NCBI GenBank assembly: GCA_942493055.1
Contig: OW818680.1
Location: forward strand, 5,952,001-6,016,000
DNA from: CAIZQW01 sp942493055
GTDB taxonomy: Bacteria > Verrucomicrobiota > Kiritimatiellia > RFP12 > UBA1067
Direction of reading: 5' to 3'
Length of the DNA stretch: 64,000 nt
The number at the start of each line of letters is the position of its first letter. The first letter of the stretch is position 1. The position numbers and the translations under genes are program-made. The notes under the pieces are model-generated. The model searched no databases and was not told the DNA's origin. It was given only the letters and a program-made list of their open reading frames with translations. Positions 33,980-42,260 of this stretch are shown here, one piece after another.

Positions 33980-35347
33980 ATGATCTTGGGACAACAAAAA
34001 CAACAGAAGCCGCCGCTCAGGCTGGAGTACATTCTGCTCATAGCCTTTTTAGTATTTATGCTACTCGCAGGAGCGGGGCTCTATTTTCTCAAGAAGACGC
34101 ATGACCGGCAGACCCGACTGGCCGCCACGGAGTTTGTACTGAACAGAGGTGTCCTGCTCATAAACACGGTATGCGCGATGGAGGGGGTCTCCTCGACAAA
34201 TGCGACACTTGAAGTCTGGAAAACGCTCTCGGATAGCGCGGATACGATATTTGACGTGAGACCCGATGTTCAGTCGCTCTCCATCATGCGCGATGGCGTA
34301 ACCGTATTCCATCGTCAGTCTCAGGGCTTTGAAACAGCTCTTGCAACGAATGGCCTATCAGCCGTCGCGGGCGAAACGGAAACCCTTATGGCTGGCAGCA
34401 CGCTTGAAATTGGTGGCGAGCTTCAGCCGGTCTTTGTCTTTTCCCGCGCGATTTCATCACCTGATGGCAAGGCGACTGTCGTTGAAGCGACCGTAAAGCG
34501 CGGCGCCGTTGGACAGGCCGAGCAAACGGCCCGCAAGGCCGTCTCCTCGCTCTTTCTCTTCTCGATGGTCCTGCTCATCCTCTCCTTCAGCGCCTGCGCT
34601 GGCGTGCTGGTCTTAGCGGTGCTGCGTGATCGGCGTCGCGAGGAGCGCTCGCGCCAGGAGGAGCATCTGACCTTCTCAGGTGTCCTGGCCAACGGCATCC
34701 TGCATGACTTCAGGAATCCGATGTCTGCGGTTCGCCTGGATGCGCAGATGCTGGAGCGCGAAATGCAACGGGACGGCGGTTTTAGGCCCGAGCGTGTCAC
34801 GGAGCTTTCAGGACGCATCTCGCGCACCATGACACGCATGGATAAAATCTTCCATGAATTTCTCTTCCTTGCAAAACCGGCGGATGAGAAACCAGAGGTT
34901 GTCCATCTGGCCCACGTCATTAAAGAGTGTATCGATACGCTCTCGCCGCGCATTGAGCAGGCTGAGGTCCAGGTCCATGTGAATAGTCCGGAGGACTTGC
35001 CGGGCGCCGAGGCCTATCCCTTTGCGATCCGCCGCGCGTTTTTAAACGTGCTGGTGAATGCGCTTCAGTTCGCACCCAAAGGCTCTTCGGTGGATGTAAA
35101 CGTGACGCATCTGGATTCAGTCCTGGTGACGGAAATTCTAGATCGCGGTCCTGGCATCCCCGAGCAGCACCTGAAAAAAATATTCGATCTCTTTATGACG
35201 ACCCGGCCGGAAGGCACCGGGCTGGGGCTCTTCCTGGCGCGTACTGCCATTCAGCGGTGCAAGGGCACGATTGAAGCCTTGCCCCGTGAGGGCGGCGGAA
35301 CGTGTATCCGCATTGTTTTACCCTGTGTGAAAAAAACGAATGAATGA
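33980..35347 (+). CDS. Membrane sensor histidine kinase
   Basis: 455 residues. Two membrane spans (about 18-36 and 189-214) flank a 150-residue extracytoplasmic sensor domain with no recognised family. The dimerisation/phosphoacceptor helix contains H242 in GILHDFRNPMSAVRLDAQM. ATP-binding motifs: RRAFLNVLVNALQFAP (N box), ILDRGPGIPEQHLKKIFDLF (G1/F) and GTGLGLFLAR (G2). AAGGATA precedes the ATG. The stop overlaps an ATG of the regulator gene next door (ATGA), so the pair is one two-component system. Confidence 0.95.
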   Translation: MILGQQKQQKPPLRLEYILLIAFLVFMLLAGAGLYFLKKTHDRQTRLAATEFVLNRGVLLINTVCAMEGVSSTNATLEVWKTLSDSADTIFDVRPDVQSLSIMRDGVTVFHRQSQGFETALATNGLSAVAGETETLMAGSTLEIGGELQPVFVFSRAISSPDGKATVVEATVKRGAVGQAEQTARKAVSSLFLFSMVLLILSFSACAGVLVLAVLRDRRREERSRQEEHLTFSGVLANGILHDFRNPMSAVRLDAQMLEREMQRDGGFRPERVTELSGRISRTMTRMDKIFHEFLFLAKPADEKPEVVHLAHVIKECIDTLSPRIEQAEVQVHVNSPEDLPGAEAYPFAIRRAFLNVLVNALQFAPKGSSVDVNVTHLDSVLVTEILDRGPGIPEQHLKKIFDLFMTTRPEGTGLGLFLARTAIQRCKGTIEALPREGGGTCIRIVLPCVKKTNE

Positions 35348-35376
35348 TCTTCACTTACGAAGGAATCAACATTACT

Positions 35377-36726
35377 ATGAACCCGACCATCCTGATTATT
35401 GAAGATGATGCTGATAATGCCCGCTCCATGCACGAAGTCGCGGAGGATGCCGGCTTTAACGTGATTGATGCGGCAACCGGGAAGGCGGGTGTTGACCTTT
35501 TTAAACAGCACCTGCCGGACATCGTCTTAAGCGACTTGGTCTTGCCGGATATTGACGGACTCGAAGTGCTTTCGCAATTGCGTGCCCTGCAACCTGATGT
35601 TCCGGTGATTATTATGACCGCCTACGCATCGGTTGAGACAAGCGTACGCGCGATGCGCAACGGTGCATATGATTACATTACGAAACCGCTTGATCTGGAT
35701 GATATCCAATCTAAGCTGCGCCGCGCCTCGGAAACCTCACGGCTGCGCCATCAGGTCGATCAGCTTTCACAGTCGGTCCGCGAACGCTTTGCCTCAACAG
35801 CGATCATTGCCGAATCACCCGGAATGAAGACGGTTGTCTCTCAGATCGAAGCCCTGGCCGATACCATGGCCACCATATTGATCTCGGGTGAAAGCGGAAC
35901 CGGTAAGGAGTTGGTCGCCCGCGCGCTGCACGTGGATTCAAAGCGCGCAGAGGGCCCGTTTGTAGCTGTGAATTGCGGTGCCTTTGTCGAGTCCCTCCTG
36001 GAATCAGAACTCTTTGGTCATGAAAAGGGCTCCTTCACCGGCGCGTCGAGTCTTCATAAGGGCGCGTTTGAGCGTGCGGATGGCGGGACGCTTTTCCTGG
36101 ATGAAATAGGGGATGCGCCGCTCTCCGTCCAGGTGAAGTTGCTGCGCGCCTTGGAAGAGCGTGAGATCCGGCGCGTCGGCGGACGTGAGGTCATTAAGGT
36201 GAATGTACGCATGGTCTCTGCGACCAATAAGAATCTGGATGCCCTGGTGACCGAGGGGAAGTTCCGGGAGGATTTGCTCTATCGCTTGAATGTGGTGACG
36301 TTGCGCGTGCCGCCTCTGCGAGGACGCAAGGAGGATATTCGCAAGATGACAGACCGTTTTATCGCGAAGTCCTCTTCTGAAAACAACAAGACCATTGCGG
36401 CGGTTCGCCCTGATTTCTATCGCGCCTTGGAATCGTATGACTGGCCCGGGAATGTTCGGCAGTTGCGCAATATGGTCGAGTCCGCGGTCTTGCTCTCTCC
36501 GGATGGGATTCTCTCTTCGCTTTCTGTCGTCCTGCCCGGCAGCACCCGCGCCTTGTCCGGCGAACTCTCTGTTCCGGAGGGAATGACCCTTGAGCAGATC
36601 GAGTGCGCGATCTTGGAGGCCAAGTTGCGCAGCAACAATGGTAACCGGACGCTGACGGCAGATCAGCTCGGTCTTTCGCGCCGCACGATTCAACGTAAAA
36701 TTAAAGAACACCATTTGCCCTACTGA
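35377..36726 (+). CDS. NtrC-family response regulator
   Basis: 449 residues from the ATG at 35377; an alternative ATG at 35344 overlaps the kinase stop. Receiver domain with D53 (VLSDLVLPDIDG) as the phosphoacceptor and K near 103 (YITKPLD). AAA+ domain: Walker A GESGTGKELVARAL, ELFGHEKGSFTGASS (the loop is GSFTGA, not GAFTGA), Walker B GGTLFLDEIGD, R-finger region REDLLYRLNV. Fis-type HTH at the C-terminus (GNRTLTADQLGLSRRTIQRK). Such proteins activate sigma-54 promoters; rpoN is not in this window. Confidence 0.94.
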   Translation: MNPTILIIEDDADNARSMHEVAEDAGFNVIDAATGKAGVDLFKQHLPDIVLSDLVLPDIDGLEVLSQLRALQPDVPVIIMTAYASVETSVRAMRNGAYDYITKPLDLDDIQSKLRRASETSRLRHQVDQLSQSVRERFASTAIIAESPGMKTVVSQIEALADTMATILISGESGTGKELVARALHVDSKRAEGPFVAVNCGAFVESLLESELFGHEKGSFTGASSLHKGAFERADGGTLFLDEIGDAPLSVQVKLLRALEEREIRRVGGREVIKVNVRMVSATNKNLDALVTEGKFREDLLYRLNVVTLRVPPLRGRKEDIRKMTDRFIAKSSSENNKTIAAVRPDFYRALESYDWPGNVRQLRNMVESAVLLSPDGILSSLSVVLPGSTRALSGELSVPEGMTLEQIECAILEAKLRSNNGNRTLTADQLGLSRRTIQRKIKEHHLPY

Positions 36727-36727
36727 T

Positions 36728-37429
36728 ATGCAAGAGACACTCAGAAAGCCTTCAAAAAAACATGGTCCGCGCGGCGTTGACATCCTTCATGAGGACCGTG
36801 ATATTTTCGTTGTCTGCAAGGCTGTCGGCGTGCTCTCCACGGGGACGCGCCGCGATGAGGCGTTCACGGCGGAGAACGTGCTGAGCAACTATCTGCGTAA
36901 AGGATGCGCGCGTTCGAATAAACATGTGTACCTGGTTCATCGCCTGGACCGCGAAACCTCGGGCATCATGTTGTTTGCAAAGACAGAGGAGGCGCAGGAA
37001 CGTCTCAAGGACAACTGGTCCAACAATGAGAAGATCTATTATGCTGCTGTCCGGGGCCACCTGAAGGAGAAGCAGGGTACCCTCACGAGTTATTTGGCCG
37101 AGGATGATGATCTGTTTGTCTACTCGGTGAAAGATCCGGCGCATGGAAAGCTCTCCAAGACAGCGTATGAGGTCGTTGCTGAAAACGCGACCATGAGCCT
37201 AGTTAAAATCAATCTCCTCACAGGACGCAAAAACCAGATCCGGGTCCAGTTTGCAGAAATCGGGCATCCCGTGGTCGGTGACCCGAAATACGGTCATAAT
37301 GACCCCTTCCGTGAACGCCTCTGCCTTCATGCGAAGTCCATCGCCTTTGACCATCCCTATTCCGGCAAGCGCCTCTCCTTTGATACGCCGTTGCCGCAGA
37401 CATTTCTTCGGTTGTTTCCGCACGTCTAG
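36728..37429 (+). CDS. RluA-family pseudouridine synthase
   Basis: 233 residues. Catalytic motif VHRLDRETSGIMLFAKT (Asp in HRLDRETSG), then KIYYAAVRG, LLTGRKNQIRVQFAEIGHP and VVGDPKYG. The chain starts with a short basic segment and has no S4 domain. It isomerises uridine in rRNA or tRNA; the exact site cannot be told. It begins 1 bp after the stop of the NtrC-type gene and probably shares its transcript. Confidence 0.92.
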   Translation: MQETLRKPSKKHGPRGVDILHEDRDIFVVCKAVGVLSTGTRRDEAFTAENVLSNYLRKGCARSNKHVYLVHRLDRETSGIMLFAKTEEAQERLKDNWSNNEKIYYAAVRGHLKEKQGTLTSYLAEDDDLFVYSVKDPAHGKLSKTAYEVVAENATMSLVKINLLTGRKNQIRVQFAEIGHPVVGDPKYGHNDPFRERLCLHAKSIAFDHPYSGKRLSFDTPLPQTFLRLFPHV

Positions 37430-37436
37430 GTGGCTA

Positions 37437-37497
37437 GGGGTCGGGGTTCAGGGTTCAGTGTTGGAACCACAAAATCCACAAAACGCACAAAAAGATT
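37437..37497. repeat. Dispersed repeats, families B and C (reverse orientation)
   Basis: GGGGTCGGGGTTCAGGGTTC (family B reversed), then AACCACAAAATCCACAAAAC (family C reversed). The same two families lie adjacent in the same relative order at 22827-22898. Confidence 0.65.
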
Positions 37498-37528
37498 AAG
37501 ATGGTTGCGATCATGCAGTGCAGTGAAA

Positions 37529-37577
37529 GGAGCGCGGGCATCTTGCCCGCATAGAGCCGAGACGGCTCTTCCACCTT
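37529..37577 (+). repeat. Dispersed palindromic repeat, family A, copy 3, with companion hairpin
   Basis: The 22-bp core is identical to that at 22257 and 39140. It is followed by AGAGCCGAGACGGCTCT (a 6-bp stem) and TCCACCTT. The unit at 39140-39187 has the same two-part structure with GGAGCCGGGACGGCTCC. Confidence 0.85.
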
Positions 37578-37611
37578 GCATTGCTGCGAAACGAACGCGC
37601 GTATCTTGATA

Positions 37612-37633
37612 AGGGGACAGACAATCTGGCTCC
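37612..37633 (+). repeat. Dispersed GGGGACAGACA element, family F
   Basis: AAGGGGACAGACAATCTGGC resembles GGGACAGACAAGAATGGCTC at 39067-39086 and, more loosely, GACAGGCCCCCGTC at 33831. It is of the short GGGGACAG type that in many genomes marks REP elements mobilised by a Y1 transposase; no such transposase is in view. Confidence 0.5.
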
Positions 37634-37807
37634 ATTAAAAGCCCCGCCTCGTCCCAAAATTTGTTCATCTATAGATAATTTCAACTTGCTTTGTGCGTCA
37701 ATAAGCGCAAAAATTAACCCACTGTTGGCTAGGCTGGCAGTAAAAAATTAACTGAGCTATATTAAACGTGTGGTAAAGAAATAATCAGACGAAAGGAAAC
37801 AGAAGGT

Positions 37808-38482
37808 ATGAGAACGAGCAGAGCTATCAGAGCAGTAACGGTGTCTGGAATCGCGGTGTTTTTGTTGGGGAACGGAATTCCAGTTTGGGGACAGGAAGCG
37901 GTGCCTCCGGTCCGGGATCCTCAATCGGCTATGCAGGAAATCGATCGCAAGATTGAGGAATTGCAGCAGCAGAAGGAATCGCTCCAGCGTCAGGCGGAAC
38001 AAATGGAAGTCCTCTCGGACCTGCAGAATCAAGCCCGTGATCGCAGGGATGAAATGGCCGGCGAGTTGAATGAAATCGCTAACGCCGAAGAGACGACGTG
38101 CCCGGCTGCCAAAGCCCAGCGCGAGGCGCGCAAGCTGCACCTCGAAACTCAAATCAAGGCGATCGCCGATATACTGGCCGCGAAGGATAGTGCTGCCCTG
38201 CCCAAAGTGCGGGAGATCTTCGCGCAGATGGCCGACAGGGACCTTGAGTGGGATATCGTGATCGCTCCTCGGCACGATACAACCGTTATGCTCGCTGAAC
38301 TGGAAACCCAGGCGACCAGCGATGAGGGCACTGACGCGCAACGTAAACTGATGGACCGCATTCGTGCGCTCTGCAAGGAGAACGCAACGGCTCGCGAGGC
38401 CCAGTTCAAGGCGGCCAAGGCAACCGCGAGCAACGCACGCGAGATCGAAAAGCTCGTCGAGCAGTTCCGCTCTGGCCATTGA
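37808..38482 (+). CDS. Exported coiled-coil protein, hypothetical
   Basis: 224 residues. Signal peptide (AVTVSGIAVFLLGNGIPVWG), then a heptad-rich region at about 40-70 (MQEIDRKIEELQQQKESLQR) and further charged helices to the end. GAAAGGAAACAGAAGG precedes the ATG. The protein is almost wholly helical and probably periplasmic. It lies 14 bp before dtd. No family recognised. Confidence 0.75.
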   Translation: MRTSRAIRAVTVSGIAVFLLGNGIPVWGQEAVPPVRDPQSAMQEIDRKIEELQQQKESLQRQAEQMEVLSDLQNQARDRRDEMAGELNEIANAEETTCPAAKAQREARKLHLETQIKAIADILAAKDSAALPKVREIFAQMADRDLEWDIVIAPRHDTTVMLAELETQATSDEGTDAQRKLMDRIRALCKENATAREAQFKAAKATASNAREIEKLVEQFRSGH

Positions 38483-38496
38483 GTTGTCATTCAGCT

Positions 38497-38946
38497 ATGA
38501 AAGCACTTATACAACGGGTTTCTGAAGCATCGGTCGATATTCACGGTGAGCGTGTCGCTGAGATCAAGCAAGGGCTGCTTGTACTGCTCGGCATTACGCA
38601 TGCGGACACGTTAGCTGATGCTGAGAAGTTGGCTCAGAAAATCCCCGCACTGCGCATCTTTGAAGATGAAAAAGGGTTGATGAATAAGTCCGTGATGGAC
38701 ATCGGCGGAAGCCTCATCGTCGTCTCGCAATTCACCCTTTATGCGGATACGCGAAAAGGGAACCGCCCCAGCTTCATTGAAGCGGCGCGGCCTGAACAGG
38801 CTGAACCGCTCTATGAGAAGCTGGTTGAAAAAATGCGCTCAATCATGGGCGAGGCCCGCGTCCAGACTGGCCGGTTTGGCGCAGAGATGAAAGTCAGGCT
38901 GCTCAATGATGGCCCGGTGACAGTCGAATTGCGGACGGACGGTTAG
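38497..38946 (+). CDS. dtd: D-aminoacyl-tRNA deacylase
   Basis: 149 residues from the ATG at 38497; a TTG at 38479 upstream is rejected because it lengthens the conserved start. Motifs: MKALIQRVSEASV, SQFTLYADTRKGNRPSF (the SQxTLxA active region) and NDGPVTVEL (the GP dipeptide of the cross-subunit motif). It frees D-amino acids from mischarged tRNA. Confidence 0.95.
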   Translation: MKALIQRVSEASVDIHGERVAEIKQGLLVLLGITHADTLADAEKLAQKIPALRIFEDEKGLMNKSVMDIGGSLIVVSQFTLYADTRKGNRPSFIEAARPEQAEPLYEKLVEKMRSIMGEARVQTGRFGAEMKVRLLNDGPVTVELRTDG

Positions 38947-39097
38947 TCCGGAATGGCGCTAAGATAAGCGTATTTTGGACAGACCTGCTGACCGTCACTG
39001 GGAGCATAGGCATCCTGCCCAATGCCACTAACTTTTCATTTCGGCAACAGGGGAACGGCCTACAGAGGGACAGACAAGAATGGCTCTCCTCTTTCAT

Positions 39098-39119
39098 GCG
39101 GGCGGGACGCCCACGCTCC
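39098..39119 (-). repeat. Dispersed palindromic repeat, family A, diverged copy
   Basis: GCGGGCGGGACGCCCACGCT, a diverged reverse-orientation version of the family A core. It lies 20 bp before the good copy at 39140, forming an inverted pair like the one at 22257-22396. Confidence 0.6.
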
Positions 39120-39139
39120 CTTCTGTTGCTGCCCTCAAA

Positions 39140-39187
39140 GGAGCGCGGGCATCTTGCCCGCCGGAGCCGGGACGGCTCCGCCACCTT
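39140..39187 (+). repeat. Dispersed palindromic repeat, family A, copy 4, with companion hairpin
   Basis: The 22-bp core is identical to those at 22257 and 37529, then CGGAGCCGGGACGGCTCCG (7-bp stem) and CCACCTT. Highly similar to the unit at 37529-37577. Confidence 0.85.
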
Positions 39188-39315
39188 ATTGCCCTGGGAG
39201 CGCCTACGCCAAGGCTACGGCGGCCAGGCGTCGGCGTTCCCAGGAGATAAGCCCTTCGCTTGCAACAAGCTAACACCGAAGATAAAGACGAAACAGGCTG
39301 CGAAAAATTAGGGAG

Positions 39316-39495
39316 GGACGGCGGGTCGCCGTCCGGCGGTCGATCCGACCGCCCTCACCTTTTAACCTCGTGCGTGCGTCCACTGAGTGGTCGCACGAAG
39401 CTCTGTCCTTACAGTCAAACGCAGCTCAGGTGCTTGCACGAGATAAGCCCCGGCGGTATTCCGCCACTTGCGGGGGCTTTCCGTGCAAGAACCTG
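39316..39495. repeat. Row of four hairpins
   Basis: 1) GGACGGCG/CGCCGTCC, 39316-39334, 3-nt loop. 2) GGCGGTCG/CGACCGCC, 39335-39353, 3-nt loop, directly abutting the first. 3) CGTGCG-CCACT/AGTGG-CGCACG, 39373-39397, one T-T mismatch. 4) A three-part hairpin at 39427-39495: outer arms CAGGTGCTTGCACG and CGTGCAAGAACCTG (13 of 14 pairs), middle AAGCCCC/GGGGCTT, inner GGCGG/CCGCC. The density of stems is far beyond chance. It could be an RNA gene, a terminator complex or a remnant of a mobile element. Confidence 0.75.
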
Positions 39496-39594
39496 ATAGC
39501 GATCTTTGCGAAAAACAATTTCTTATGTACACGCATTATAAATGCCAATAGCTTATTCAATAGAGTGAGTTACAAAACTTAAGTGCCATTCCGG

Positions 39595-40701
39595 TTAGTC
39601 CATCAATGCGCCGGCGCACCAGAGCACAGCCAGTTGGCCATGCAAATCGCCAGTGACGCGAGGACGCTTCAAATACGTATCCTCGACTTCATTGGCATTC
39701 GTGCCGACACAGACGTCGCTGACATTTCCCTCTGCATCAACCTTTGCAGCCAAAGCGAGCCAGCCTCTGCGAATCGCGGCTGAATACTGGTCGCCCGTCA
39801 AGATGCCATGCTTGACCCCCAGGGTCATGGCATAGACAAACATGGCTGTTCCCGAGGTCTCTTCCCAGTACTCAGGTTTATCCAGCAACTGACGCCAGAG
39901 TCCATTTTGCGATTGGCAGGCCACAAGCGCATCCATCATCATGGTGAACCGCGTCTTGATGAAGGTGTAGTGGGGGTGATCTTGAGGAAGGACGCAGAGC
40001 ATTTCCGCCATGCCAGCTGCAAACCAGCCGTTCCCGCGTGACCAATAGTAGGGAGCAAAGGGCGCATGGATAAAGAGTCCGTTCTCCTTTTGAAGCTTCG
40101 CCAAATAGTCAGCTGTCAAGGCAGCGGCACGGTCCAGGTACACTTGCTTTCCGCTGACGACGTAAGCGGATACCTGAAGGGCATTGATCATGTACATGTC
40201 ATCCACCCAGTAACGCGCCTCCCGGGTGAAGCCGTTGGTGGAGGGGTTGTCCCACTGGCGATCCGCATAGTATAAGCCGATTGCTCTGAATTTGGGGTTG
40301 GGGGTCGTCTTGTAGATTTCAAGGGGAACAACGCCTGTGACGCGATAGTCGACATGCGCGTTCGAGCTCAGACAGCTAATGCCATTATCCGTCATAAAGT
40401 AATCAAACTTGCGAGTCGCCCGCTCCAGAAGGTCTTTATTTTCACTCTTGTTGGCGACAATCAAGGTGCCGCGCCAGGCGAGCACTTCAGGATAGATCAA
40501 GGTCTTGCGACGCTTGTTGACCTGAAAGTCAAAAGGACGTTCCAGGAAATTCTCCGCCATCAGGAGGCCTATTTTCTTCGGGTTGGCCCGTGATGGCCAC
40601 TGGGTGATACTCGTGCTGTTGTCTTGCGTCAGTTGTTGTATCGTCTGGCAGCCTAAGAGCCCAACAAGCATCAAGCTTCCGAGTAGTATTTTACGAGTCA
40701 T
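39595..40701 (-). CDS. Glycoside hydrolase family 88/105 lipoprotein (unsaturated glycuronyl hydrolase type)
   Basis: 368 residues. Lipoprotein signal with lipobox VGLLGC. The alpha/alpha-barrel motifs of GH88/105 are visible: WVDDMYMINALQVSAYV (catalytic Asp region), PYYWSRGNGWFAAGMAEML, LVACQSQNGLWRQLLDKPE, and WEETSGTAMFVYAMTLG. Members hydrate and cleave unsaturated sugars left by polysaccharide lyases (pectin or sulfated glycans). It lies 14 bp downstream of a sulfatase gene on the same strand, so the two probably act on the same sulfated uronic-acid-containing glycan at the cell surface. Confidence 0.88.
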   Translation of the reverse strand: MTRKILLGSLMLVGLLGCQTIQQLTQDNSTSITQWPSRANPKKIGLLMAENFLERPFDFQVNKRRKTLIYPEVLAWRGTLIVANKSENKDLLERATRKFDYFMTDNGISCLSSNAHVDYRVTGVVPLEIYKTTPNPKFRAIGLYYADRQWDNPSTNGFTREARYWVDDMYMINALQVSAYVVSGKQVYLDRAAALTADYLAKLQKENGLFIHAPFAPYYWSRGNGWFAAGMAEMLCVLPQDHPHYTFIKTRFTMMMDALVACQSQNGLWRQLLDKPEYWEETSGTAMFVYAMTLGVKHGILTGDQYSAAIRRGWLALAAKVDAEGNVSDVCVGTNANEVEDTYLKRPRVTGDLHGQLAVLWCAGALMD

Positions 40702-40715
40702 TGCGTTTCTCCTCT

Positions 40716-42173
40716 CTATTTTTTTAAAGGAAATTCTTTCGAGTCTGTCCGTACAGCCTCGATCTGCTTGAGCATGCGAGCAAGGATGTCAGGCTGCGCG
40801 TCTTTCAGATCTTTGGCTTCTGAAGGGTCGTCTTTGAGATTATATAATTCTAAAAGTTTCTCTTTTTTAACGTGGCGGATGACCAATTTCCAGTCGCCCT
40901 GTCGTAAGGCTTGCAGGTTCCCGGCACACTCCCAGTAGAGGTACTCATGCTTCTTTTGAGCTTCGCCTTGGCCAATCAGGGTTGGCAACATTGAAATCCC
41001 GTCGATTGGGCCTTCAACGCTGGTTCCGGCGATTGAAGCAAACGTGGGAAGCATGTCCCACATCGCTGAGAGATGAGGACTGGTTGTGCCTGCTGCTATT
41101 TTTTTCGGCCAACGCATTATACAAGGTGCAAGGAGGCCGCCCTCATAAACAGAGGCTTTGAGCCCCTTCAGGTTTGATGCGCTCTCAAAGTAAGCGGAGT
41201 CAGTGCCACCGTTAAAGGTCGGCCCATTGTCGCCGACGAGGCAGATCAAGGTGTCTTTATCAAGATTCAACATCTTGAGCACATCCATGATTTGACCGAT
41301 CGATTTGTCCAAATAGGTCACCATCGCCGCATATGTTGCGCGTGGGTAACGGCAGGGGACATACCCATTGTTCCCGAGATAGGGTTTGTCGTCAAAGAGA
41401 TCCTTGTAGGGTTCGACTTCTGCCGGGGGCACTTGCAGCCCGAGGTGCGGGAGCGGTGTTGCAAAGAAGAGGAAGAAGGGCTGGTTCTGGGATCTCAAAA
41501 TAAATTTGATGGCCTCCTCCTCCATAAGTGCGGGTGCGTAAGTTTTTCCGATAAACTGGTGATAATTTGCCGGATCCATGGGATCCTTATCCGCTGGAAA
41601 CTTGCTGTGCTCCTTGATATCCGGATTATCGAGTTCAACCTTCTCCTGGTTCCGATAGAGATATTTCGGGTAGTAGTTGTGAGCCTGCCTCTGGCAATTG
41701 TACCCGAAGAAATAATCAAAGCCCTGGCTCTTCGGGTCGCCCGATGTCCCGACGCCACCCAAGCCCCACTTGCCGATGCAGGCTGTCGTGTAGCCGGCTT
41801 TTTTCAAGACAGTCGCAATCGTCTGCGTTGCTTCAGGAAGCGGGAGCTGTCCGTTGAACGATTCCCATGTCCCCACCTCTTTGTTGCCCCTGATGAAGGC
41901 GCGCCCCGTATGTTTGCCCGTTAATAAGGCGCAGCGTGAGGGAGCGCACACAGCGCACCCTGAATAGTGCCGGGTGAAGAGCATCCCCTCTTTGGCAAGA
42001 CGGTCGATGTTGGGGGTCTTGATTTTCTTTTGGCCATACGCGCCAATTTCCCCTCTGCCCAGATCGTCGCCCAAAATGTAGATGATATTGGGTTTCCTTT
42101 GTGCCTGTGATGTGAAGGCGAGCCCCGCAAAAAAAAGAATGACCGATAAAGATTTTAACATGCGCACATTCAT
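40716..42173 (-). CDS. Exported Cys-type sulfatase (arylsulfatase A-like)
   Basis: 485 residues with a signal peptide (MLKSLSVILFFAGLAFTSQA). Metal site NIIYILGDDLGRG, formylglycine motif CAPSRCALLTGKHTGRA (Cys to be oxidised in C-x-P-S-R), ACIGKWGLGG, PFFLFFATPLPHLGLQVP, and GDNGPTFNGG. It desulfates glycans. The Cys type needs a maturase; an anaerobic radical-SAM maturase is expected elsewhere and is not in this window. Its GH88/105 neighbour suggests a ulvan-, carrageenan-, or glycosaminoglycan-like substrate. Confidence 0.95.
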   Translation of the reverse strand: MNVRMLKSLSVILFFAGLAFTSQAQRKPNIIYILGDDLGRGEIGAYGQKKIKTPNIDRLAKEGMLFTRHYSGCAVCAPSRCALLTGKHTGRAFIRGNKEVGTWESFNGQLPLPEATQTIATVLKKAGYTTACIGKWGLGGVGTSGDPKSQGFDYFFGYNCQRQAHNYYPKYLYRNQEKVELDNPDIKEHSKFPADKDPMDPANYHQFIGKTYAPALMEEEAIKFILRSQNQPFFLFFATPLPHLGLQVPPAEVEPYKDLFDDKPYLGNNGYVPCRYPRATYAAMVTYLDKSIGQIMDVLKMLNLDKDTLICLVGDNGPTFNGGTDSAYFESASNLKGLKASVYEGGLLAPCIMRWPKKIAAGTTSPHLSAMWDMLPTFASIAGTSVEGPIDGISMLPTLIGQGEAQKKHEYLYWECAGNLQALRQGDWKLVIRHVKKEKLLELYNLKDDPSEAKDLKDAQPDILARMLKQIEAVRTDSKEFPLKK

Positions 42174-42260
42174 TCTGAATCCCCCGTAAATTAAATGACG
42201 AATACGAGTGTCATTCTCTCTTTTTCAGTCGCATTATGCAATCTCAAAGCTGAACTATTT

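Larger units (their letters stand above)
37430..37807. other. Repeat-rich gap between rluA-like gene and the coiled-coil gene
   Basis: 378 bp with no convincing gene. It holds reverse-orientation family B repeats (37437-37464), family C (37465-37497), a family A palindrome with its companion hairpin (37529-37577), and an AAGGGGACAGACAATCTGGC element (37612-37631). The last 130 bp before the next ATG are AT-rich and probably contain the promoter. Confidence 0.65.
38947..39594. other. Long structured gap between dtd and the GH88/105 gene
   Basis: 648 bp between convergent genes, with no gene supported. It contains a family F element (39067), family A copies (39098 and 39140), a CGCCTACGCCAAGGCTACGG segment (39197-39216) and, from 39316 to 39495, four hairpins in a row. 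Several short open frames exist, but none has family character or a ribosome site. Confidence 0.7.

Noticed and set aside
39427..39495. Integron attC site
   Set aside because: The hairpin is of the right size, but there is no GTTRRRY/RYYYAAC core pair at its ends, and no integrase or gene cassettes are near.
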